From: Nitrospina sp.
Lineage (GTDB): Bacteria; Nitrospinota; Nitrospinia; Nitrospinales; VA-1
Assembly: GCA_018647025.1 (NCBI GenBank)
Contig: JABGTQ010000143.1
Location: forward strand, 1-7,763
Length of the DNA stretch: 7,763 bases
Direction: 5' to 3'
The notes beneath the pieces were generated by a model. That model ran no database searches. It saw only the letters and a list, made by a program, of their open reading frames with translations, and had not been told where the DNA came from. Positions 1 to 5,382 of this stretch are shown piece after piece. Both the position numbers and the translations under genes were made by a program. Numbering within the stretch: the stretch's first letter is position 1; each line of letters starts with the position of its first letter.

Positions 1-1
1 A

Positions 2-694
2 ATCGGACGAGGATGGGGACAATCAGCTCAACACAGCAAAAGTCTGCATTCATTTTTTGCCCATGTACCCGGCCTAAAAGTGATAATGCCTACTACGCCC
101 TTTGATGCCAAAGGACTTCTAGCATCGGCTATCCGTGACGACAATCCTGTTATTTGTCTAGAACATCGATGGTTATATGATATTGTTGACAAAGTAGATG
201 TTGCCCCTGAGGCTTTGGTTCCATTAGGGAAACCAAGTGTATTGCAAGAGGGGACTGATCTAACTATAGTTGCAACCTCTTGGATGAATATTGAAGCCTT
301 AAGAGCTGCAGAAGTTGTCAATAAATTCCACGGAAAAAAAGTAGAAGTAATTGACCCTCGCACTATAGCCCCACTCGACTATAAAATAATATATGAGTCG
401 GTAAACAAAACCGGACAATGTATCGTCGCTGATTACGATTGGGTAAACTGTGGGTTCAGCGCTGAGGTAGCTGCGCGTGTTTCTGAATCCTGCTTCAACA
501 GACTAAAGTCCCCTGTTACTCGCTTGGGGTTTAGTGAAACACCCTGCCCTACCACAAGGCCTCTTGAGAATAAATTTTATCCAAATACCATTGATATTGT
601 TAGACAAGTGGAAAGCAAGTTAAATCTAAAACCTTCAGACTTGTCTAAAGAAAAATTTTACAGTTACGAAAATAAATTCAAAGGTCCATTTTAA
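2..694 (+). CDS. E1-beta-like ThDP-dependent ketoacid dehydrogenase/transferase subunit, 5'-truncated
   Basis: The frame is open from base 2 (first full codon Ile) to TAA at 692-694, giving 230 visible residues; the start lies upstream. The first in-frame ATG (base 80) sits inside a conserved block, so it is not the true start. Seen: GRGWGQ followed by QHS and a PGLKVIMPTTPFDAKGLL stretch, RDDNPVICLEHRWLY, then a transketolase C-terminal domain with VIDPRTIAPLD and a CGFSAEVAARV block. These are E1-beta (pyruvate/branched-chain/acetoin dehydrogenase) signatures; the family is about 325 residues, so roughly the first 100 are missing. E1-beta pairs with E1-alpha to form a ThDP site that decarboxylates a 2-oxoacid. 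No E2 or E3 gene follows; sugar-nucleotide genes do. I therefore infer a role in two-carbon transfer to a keto-sugar rather than in a PDH complex. A tail of about 28 residues ending FKGPF extends beyond the usual C terminus. Family confident, substrate unknown. Confidence 0.9.
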   Translation: MGRGWGQSAQHSKSLHSFFAHVPGLKVIMPTTPFDAKGLLASAIRDDNPVICLEHRWLYDIVDKVDVAPEALVPLGKPSVLQEGTDLTIVATSWMNIEALRAAEVVNKFHGKKVEVIDPRTIAPLDYKIIYESVNKTGQCIVADYDWVNCGFSAEVAARVSESCFNRLKSPVTRLGFSETPCPTTRPLENKFYPNTIDIVRQVESKLNLKPSDLSKEKFYSYENKFKGPF

Positions 695-725
695 TCAGAA
701 CTAATAAAATTTCACCGAATATTTT

Positions 726-731
726 AAGAGG
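726..731 (+). promoter_or_regulatory. Shine-Dalgarno site of the ColD-like gene
   Basis: AAGAGG lies four bases before the ATG at 736. It is the only purine-rich SD-like match in the 41-base gap after the E1-beta stop and supports the chosen start. Confidence 0.7.
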
Positions 732-735
732 AAAA

Positions 736-1905
736 ATGTTTTATCCATTAAGTTCAAATTCCTGGGGAGATGAAGAAGCATTAGTTTTCAAACAAACACT
801 GGAAAAAGGTCGCTTCACTATGGGAGAGAGTGTAAAGGAATTTGAGTCGTCTTTTGCAGATAAAATTGGTATTCAAAATGCACTCATGGTCAGCTCTGGA
901 TCTATGGCAAACCTTGTAGGTCTTTCGGCACTATTTTATAAAAAAAATAACCCTTTAAAACGGGGAGATGAAGTCATTGTACCTTCTATTTCTTGGGCCA
1001 CTACTTATTACCCTCTACAACAATATGGCTTGAAGTTAAAATTTCTTGACGTCGAACTAGACACTTTAAATATTGACGTATCTCGGCTTGAAGATGCACT
1101 GACATCAAAAACTCGCATGGTTGTCGCCGTTAGTATTCTTGGTAATCCCTGCGCTCTAGATATTTTACGTGAATTTTGTGATAACAATGGGCTATATCTA
1201 TTCGAAGATAATTGCGAATCAATGGGGGCATCTCTTAATGGCAAACCTTGTGGGACTTTTGGTGATATTGCCACATTTAGCACTTTTTACTCTCATCACA
1301 TTTCAACTATGGAAGGTGGAATAATTGTCACAAAAGATAAAGAAATCTATCACCTGGCTAAATCACTAAGGGCGCATGGGTGGACCAGGGACATCCCTTC
1401 AGGTTCACTAGTCTATGAGAAAGATGATGACGATTTTTACGAAGCCTACCGCTTTATCCTTCCAGGTTACAATGCACGGCCTTTGGAATTAAGTGGGGCT
1501 CTAGGGGTCGAACAACTTAAAAAGTTTGATTCCCTTATAGACATCAGGAGACAAAATGCTCGTATTTTTGTTGACTTGTTTGCTGATGACGAACGCTTTA
1601 TAATCCAAAAAGAAAATGGATCAAGTAGCTGGTTTTCCTTCACCATAGTTCTCAATCCGAAAATTCTCATAAAGAGATCAAAAGTGATTCATGCATTGAG
1701 AGATGCTGAGATCGAATTTCGAATAATCACTGGGGGTTGTTTTCTTCGCCATGACGTAATTCGGTACTTCGACTATGAGACAGTAGGAGAAATTGTCAAT
1801 GCCAATATTATTCACGATCGTGGTTTTTTTGTTGGTAATTATCCCATAAATCTCAAACCTCAAATCGAAAAACTTAAAGATGTTCTTGACCGTGCCACTT
1901 GTTAA
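736..1905 (+). CDS. ColD-like PLP-dependent GDP-4-keto-sugar 3-dehydratase (DegT/DnrJ/EryC1/StrS fold)
   Basis: 389 residues, complete; E. coli ColD is about the same length and, from memory, very similar throughout (MVSSGS, YYPLQQYGL, EDNCESMGA, RAHGWTR, LPGYN-RPLE). ColD uses PMP to remove the C3 hydroxyl of GDP-4-keto-6-deoxymannose. Seen: phosphate-loop SSGS at 53-56, W87, EDNCESMGA at 157-165 with D158 expected to contact the pyridine nitrogen, and FSTFYSHHISTMEGG at 181-195. Counting back from EGG, the Schiff-base Lys position of aminotransferases is H187, followed by H188. This Lys-to-His change is the hallmark of 3-dehydratases (ColD, and DdhC/E1). The cysteines (139, 148, 160, 172, 335, 389) do not form the 2Fe-2S motif of DdhC, so it should be iron-sulfur-free like ColD. 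No gmd gene is visible; the neighbours point to a heptose, so the substrate may be a GDP-4-keto-heptose (inference). It lies 41 bases after E1-beta and 45 before the nucleotidyltransferase gene. Confidence 0.9.
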   Translation: MFYPLSSNSWGDEEALVFKQTLEKGRFTMGESVKEFESSFADKIGIQNALMVSSGSMANLVGLSALFYKKNNPLKRGDEVIVPSISWATTYYPLQQYGLKLKFLDVELDTLNIDVSRLEDALTSKTRMVVAVSILGNPCALDILREFCDNNGLYLFEDNCESMGASLNGKPCGTFGDIATFSTFYSHHISTMEGGIIVTKDKEIYHLAKSLRAHGWTRDIPSGSLVYEKDDDDFYEAYRFILPGYNARPLELSGALGVEQLKKFDSLIDIRRQNARIFVDLFADDERFIIQKENGSSSWFSFTIVLNPKILIKRSKVIHALRDAEIEFRIITGGCFLRHDVIRYFDYETVGEIVNANIIHDRGFFVGNYPINLKPQIEKLKDVLDRATC

Positions 1906-1933
1906 TTTGAAACTATTCCCTAACTTTACAACT

Positions 1934-1938
1934 AGAGG
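1934..1938 (+). promoter_or_regulatory. Shine-Dalgarno site for the GTG start of the hddC-like gene
   Basis: AGAGG lies 12 bases before the GTG at 1951, a longer spacing than usual. There is no ATG nearby, and the conserved family N terminus (MEAIILAGG) begins exactly at this GTG, so the GTG start is well supported despite the spacing. Confidence 0.5.
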
Positions 1939-1950
1939 CTAAATCAAAAA

Positions 1951-2661
1951 GTGGAAGCAATTATTCTTGCAGGTGGTCTAGGGAAACGTTTAAGGTCGAC
2001 CGTCCCAGACTTACCAAAACCAATGGCACCAATTAAAGGAAAGCCCTTTTTGTGGTATCTACTTGATTATTGGTTACACCAGGGAATAAATCACTTTATT
2101 TTATCCGTAGGATATAAGTTTGAAGTGATCCGCGAGCAGTTTGGAACAAAATTTAAAAATGCTGAGGTGAGTTATGCAATTGAAAGTAAACCACTGGGTA
2201 CCGGAGGGGGTCTACTTCTTGCGATTAAATATCTTAGGTCAAAAGAACCTTTTTTACTTCTCAATGGAGATACGTTCTTTGCTATAAACCTTAATAATCT
2301 TTTCAAATATCACGAAAAACGTACATCTGATATAACCTTATCTTTGATTGAAACCAAAGACAACAAGAGATATGGTGGCATTTTATTAGACAACCATGGA
2401 ATGATATCCTCTATCAATTCCCAAAAAAATTTGTTTAATACCAACATGGCTAATGGGGGTGTTTATATTATAAATGGTCCCCTTTTTAGCCAGCACACCC
2501 AAAAAAACTTTGAAAAATATTCGCTGGAAGATGAACTTTTACCTCAGTTACTGAAGCAAAAAAAACGCATTGCAGGGTTTATCAGTAAAGATTCATTCGT
2601 CGACATAGGAATACCACACGATTATACGCTTGCAGCTGATATCCTATCTCAACATATGTAG
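1951..2661 (+). CDS. hddC: HddC-like D-glycero-alpha-D-manno-heptose-1-phosphate guanylyltransferase
   Basis: 236 residues from a GTG start, close to the usual HddC size. HddC joins heptose-1-phosphate and GTP to give GDP-D-glycero-alpha-D-manno-heptose in the cytoplasm. Seen: the nucleotidyltransferase P-loop-like signature LAGGLGKRLR at 6-15, PKP with K23, PLGTGGG at 81-87, metal-binding NGD with D107, SLEDELLP at 191-198, and VDIGIPHDY at 217-225 with the second expected metal ligand D218. The short single-domain form, without a left-handed beta-helix, fits HddC and related sugar-1-phosphate nucleotidyltransferases. HddC assignment rests on overall resemblance; sugar and base specificity cannot be proved by eye, and relatives such as RmlA-like or mannose-1-phosphate enzymes are possible. 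The GDP-heptose 4-dehydrogenase-like gene 22 bases downstream supports the heptose reading. The isomerase, kinase and phosphatase partners (GmhA, HddA, GmhB) are not in the window. Confidence 0.82.
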   Translation: MEAIILAGGLGKRLRSTVPDLPKPMAPIKGKPFLWYLLDYWLHQGINHFILSVGYKFEVIREQFGTKFKNAEVSYAIESKPLGTGGGLLLAIKYLRSKEPFLLLNGDTFFAINLNNLFKYHEKRTSDITLSLIETKDNKRYGGILLDNHGMISSINSQKNLFNTNMANGGVYIINGPLFSQHTQKNFEKYSLEDELLPQLLKQKKRIAGFISKDSFVDIGIPHDYTLAADILSQHM

Positions 2662-2671
2662 CATTCTACAG

Positions 2672-2677
2672 TGGAGG
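2672..2677 (+). promoter_or_regulatory. Strong Shine-Dalgarno site deciding the start of the SDR gene
   Basis: TGGAGG lies six bases before the ATG at 2684, the best SD in the window. It favours this start over an in-frame ATG at 2630, which lies inside the preceding gene and would add 18 residues ahead of the conserved N-terminal NAD-binding strand. Confidence 0.8.
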
Positions 2678-2683
2678 AAATTC

Positions 2684-3622
2684 ATGGGCAATCACATTCT
2701 GGTTACAGGAGGCGCAGGCTATCTAGGCTCAGTAATGGTGCCAGAACTTTTAAACGCGGGTCACAAAGTAACTGTTTACGACAATTTTATTTATGGCCAA
2801 AATAGTCTTGCACATATCTGTCATAGTCCAAACTTTAATGTTGTTCGTGGGGATGTTCGGACAAAGGATAAAATTGCGCCATTACTTAAAGATGTAGAGA
2901 TTATAATTCCTTTAGCAGCTCTTGTTGGAGCACCACTTTGCGACTCCAATCCAGTCGGAGCAAAAACCGTCAACCACGACGCTATGCTATCTTTGTTTAA
3001 TCTAGTGGGGAACGATCAGCCTATTTTAATGCCAACAACAAACAGTGCCTACGGAACAGGAGATGAAAACAGTCCCTGCACCGAAAACTCTGAATTACGT
3101 CCAGTTTCCAGTTATGCCAAAGAAAAAGTTGAAGTGGAAATTGCTCTGATGAAACGCCGTAATTCAATAAGTTTTCGCCTAGCCACTGTATTTGGCATGT
3201 CTCCTCGAATGCGAATTGATCTTCTGGTTAACGATTTTACCTACCGCGCTGTTCATGACCAATTTATTATTTTGTTCGAAAGCCACTTTAAAAGAAACTT
3301 TATCCATATACGAGATGTAACTCGAGCATTCTTACATGCGATTGACAATTACGAAAAAATGAAAGGGGAAATTTATAACGTCGGTCTTTCCGATGCTAAT
3401 CTATCAAAAAAAGAACTATGCGAAAAAATTCAACAATATGTACCCCGTTTCATTTTTAACGAAGCTGCTATAGGCAAAGATCCAGATCAAAGGAATTACA
3501 TTGTTTCTAATAAAAAAATAGAAAACAGTAACTTTTCCCCAATTTATTCCCTAGATTCTGGGATAGAAGAACTAGTCAAAGGCTACTCTATGATAAGAAA
3601 CTCCAAGTATGGAAACATATGA
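2684..3622 (+). CDS. Cj1427-like NAD-dependent GDP-manno-heptose 4-dehydrogenase (extended SDR)
   Basis: 312 residues from ATG 2684, chosen for its SD and because the Rossmann fold starts at once (NHILVTGGAGYLGS). Seen: the NAD glycine motif with G9, G12, G15; D33 at the end of beta-2, favouring NAD over NADP; PLAALVGAPLC at 76-86; TTNSAYG at 118-124; catalytic Y144 and K148 (YAKEK); FRLATVFGMSPRMRIDLLVN from 164; HIRDV at 208-212; YNVGL at 231-235. From memory these blocks match Campylobacter jejuni Cj1427, which oxidises C4 of GDP-D-glycero-alpha-D-manno-heptose and recycles its tightly bound NADH with 2-oxoglutarate. This exact role is inferred from resemblance. A C4 ketone is what the ColD-like enzyme two genes upstream needs, so the two probably act in sequence. 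Alternatives are an ordinary NDP-sugar epimerase or a 4-ketoreductase acting later. The stop is followed by a 136-base gap, probably the end of the tight gene block. Confidence 0.85.
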   Translation: MGNHILVTGGAGYLGSVMVPELLNAGHKVTVYDNFIYGQNSLAHICHSPNFNVVRGDVRTKDKIAPLLKDVEIIIPLAALVGAPLCDSNPVGAKTVNHDAMLSLFNLVGNDQPILMPTTNSAYGTGDENSPCTENSELRPVSSYAKEKVEVEIALMKRRNSISFRLATVFGMSPRMRIDLLVNDFTYRAVHDQFIILFESHFKRNFIHIRDVTRAFLHAIDNYEKMKGEIYNVGLSDANLSKKELCEKIQQYVPRFIFNEAAIGKDPDQRNYIVSNKKIENSNFSPIYSLDSGIEELVKGYSMIRNSKYGNI

Positions 3623-3758
3623 ACTACTAAAAAAATATTGATCAGCTACAACATAATATCTCTAAGTTAAATAAATGCCTTTGATTAAAAAAAAATTAAA
3701 TTGTCAAACGATTTCCTAAGCGGTAAAGATCCTCTACCCCAAAATATAAACCACGTTT
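3623..3758 (+). promoter_or_regulatory. Intergenic gap with possible weak promoter
   Basis: This 136-base, very AT-rich gap is the longest in the window and separates the sugar-nucleotide genes from the membrane-protein genes. It contains a nine-base A run (3687-3695) and a TTGTCA at 3701-3706 resembling a -35 box, but the sequence 17 bases further on (TAAAGA, 3724-3729) is a poor -10. TATAAA at 3745-3750 is too close to the ATG for a normal leader. I see no terminator hairpin. A new transcription unit may start here, but the sequence does not prove it. Confidence 0.2.
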
Positions 3759-5336
3759 ATGATACACGTTGTAAAAAATAGATACTGGATTTTATATTTC
3801 TTTACTTTTATAACGCTAGCGATAATGTCCTCGCTAAAGTACCACAACCTAAACACAACTTTTTTTGATCTAGGTGTGTTTTTAAATAATTTTTCAATGA
3901 TTGCCTCAGGCCAGTGGCAATCTTTATTTTTAAGCCACGTTCAACCATTAGGCCTTTTTTGGGCTATCCCATTTTATTTTTTTTCTACAGATTTGGCTGC
4001 AACGATTATCTTGACTTGTCAGGCGGGATTTTTAGTTTTGCCAGTAATCGGTCTATATCGCCACTTTGGAATAATACCTGCCCTTGCCTTTTCTATTTAC
4101 TTTCCTCTTTGGTACAATGCGTTGTTCGATTTTCATATTGATCATCTTGCAATTCCCATCCTATTCGGATTCTTTTTTTTTGAGCGAAAGGGAAAGTTAC
4201 CTCATGCCATCTTCCTAGCGGTTCTTTTAGCCTTAGTAAAAGAACCATTTGCCCTTCAAACAGTCTTTTGCGGCCTGTATCTATTTTTAGCCCGAAAAAA
4301 TTATCTAGCGGGTCTTCTATTAATTCTATTTGGAATGGTTTATTTCAGCGCCTGCACCGAATATATTCAATATTATTTTAATTCACCTTATATCAGCATA
4401 ACAGGTGGGTGGGATCCCGTTTCTCATAATAAAGCATTTGGTTGGTTAGGAAGCAGCAAACAAGAAATTATCCTATTTCTTATTACTAACCCTCATACGG
4501 TTTTATTAGAGATTGTGACTAACCAAGAAAAAGTCAAATATGTTTTATACATATTTGGAGCATTAGGGTTTATTCCTCTTTTACGCCCAATGGTTTTATT
4601 ACCTGCAATTCCTTTCGTTCTTATACCACTCTTATCAAACTTTCCAGAGCATCATGCTTATAATACTCACTATACGGCTGGCTTGATTGCACCACTTATC
4701 ATGGCTTTTTCTGAAGGCTTGCCTACTGCTAAAAAATTATGGGGTAAAGCCACCATCCCAAATAATTTATTCGCACCAATTTTAATCAGTGGCCTTTTAA
4801 CATGTCATATATTAGTCTCTCCTTCACCCATAAGTAGAAAATTTTTTATTGAAAAAACATGGTTCTATCATTACACAGTTTACATACCATCTAAAAGAAC
4901 GCATATGATCAAATCTGCTGTAACAAAATATATCCCATTAAATCCTGAACTGGTAATCTCTTTACAAAATACATTGAATCTAGGTTACTTTAGCAAACAC
5001 CGCAATATTTTCATATTTCCTCACGGTGCTACCGAAAAAAGAATGATTGCAAAGATCAATAGTTTGAATTGGGATGGATTTTGGCGTTTTATAAAAAACC
5101 AAAAATTAGAAAAAAACGTTAGCAACCCAATATTGGCAGATTATGTAATTATAGACTTAAAAAAACCTTGGTTTATTGTAGCCCAAGGCTGTCATTGGGT
5201 TAAAGGAATATGTCTAGAAGGTCAACAGAAATTTACAAGTAAGTTCTCAAGGTTAATAAAAAAAACAGAACAAGATTTTGAAACAATATATGAAAACGAC
5301 GAATTTTTGATTTTGAAAAATCGATCTATTCAGTAA
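3759..5336 (+). CDS. DUF2079-type polytopic membrane protein (GT-C-like)
   Basis: 525 residues. Residues 1-355 are mostly hydrophobic, with about a dozen possible membrane segments (for example 9-23, 79-100, 105-119, 130-142, 148-160, 182-198, 259-275, 278-292, 305-318, 336-352). The last roughly 170 residues are soluble and probably extracytoplasmic. Features I associate with DUF2079: FDLG at 36-39 just after the first membrane segment, HVQP at 60-63, FHIDHLAIP at 125-133, VKEPFALQ at 160-167, NTHYTAGLIAP at 302-312, and PLNPELVISLQN near 393. DUF2079 proteins are thought to belong to the GT-C superfamily, which uses polyprenyl-phosphate sugars outside the membrane; D37 is in the usual place for a catalytic acid. 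No enzyme activity is established for the family as far as I know. There is no clear SD before ATG 3759; the next in-frame ATG (3825) would remove the first membrane segment. Context suggests a part in glycan assembly or glycosylation of an exported product. Confidence 0.8.
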   Translation: MIHVVKNRYWILYFFTFITLAIMSSLKYHNLNTTFFDLGVFLNNFSMIASGQWQSLFLSHVQPLGLFWAIPFYFFSTDLAATIILTCQAGFLVLPVIGLYRHFGIIPALAFSIYFPLWYNALFDFHIDHLAIPILFGFFFFERKGKLPHAIFLAVLLALVKEPFALQTVFCGLYLFLARKNYLAGLLLILFGMVYFSACTEYIQYYFNSPYISITGGWDPVSHNKAFGWLGSSKQEIILFLITNPHTVLLEIVTNQEKVKYVLYIFGALGFIPLLRPMVLLPAIPFVLIPLLSNFPEHHAYNTHYTAGLIAPLIMAFSEGLPTAKKLWGKATIPNNLFAPILISGLLTCHILVSPSPISRKFFIEKTWFYHYTVYIPSKRTHMIKSAVTKYIPLNPELVISLQNTLNLGYFSKHRNIFIFPHGATEKRMIAKINSLNWDGFWRFIKNQKLEKNVSNPILADYVIIDLKKPWFIVAQGCHWVKGICLEGQQKFTSKFSRLIKKTEQDFETIYENDEFLILKNRSIQ

Positions 5337-5382
5337 AAAAACAACTTAATCTTAACATTAGATTACAGATAACCATCTATAA

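Noticed and set aside
80..694. ATG at base 80 as the start of the E1-beta-like gene
   Set aside because: The frame is open to the window edge and the residues before this Met (GRGWGQ, QHS, HVPGLKV) are conserved E1-beta sequence, so the gene is cut by the window rather than starting here.
2..694. Part of a housekeeping pyruvate dehydrogenase operon
   Set aside because: No E2 or E3 gene follows; the next three genes are sugar-nucleotide enzymes.
1008..1863. Antisense open frames opposite the ColD-like gene (and similarly at 28-363 and 6132-6320)
   Set aside because: They lie opposite well-supported coding regions and their translations show no recognisable domain or conserved motif.
2630..2683. 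In-frame upstream ATG giving the SDR protein 18 extra residues
   Set aside because: It lies inside the hddC-like gene, has no SD, and adds a non-conserved leader before the Rossmann fold; ATG 2684 has TGGAGG at six-base spacing.
3632..3660. Possible terminator hairpin after the SDR gene (ATATT pairing with AATAT)
   Set aside because: The stem is only about five A-T pairs with a long loop and no following T run, too weak to call.
3914..4141. Short + strand open frame within the DUF2079 gene
   Set aside because: It is an out-of-frame shadow of a gene with clear family motifs and has no independent support.
5337..5382. Terminator or promoter between the DUF2079 gene and the large exported-protein gene
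   Set aside because: The 46-base gap shows no GC-rich stem, no T run after a stem, and no convincing -35/-10 pair.
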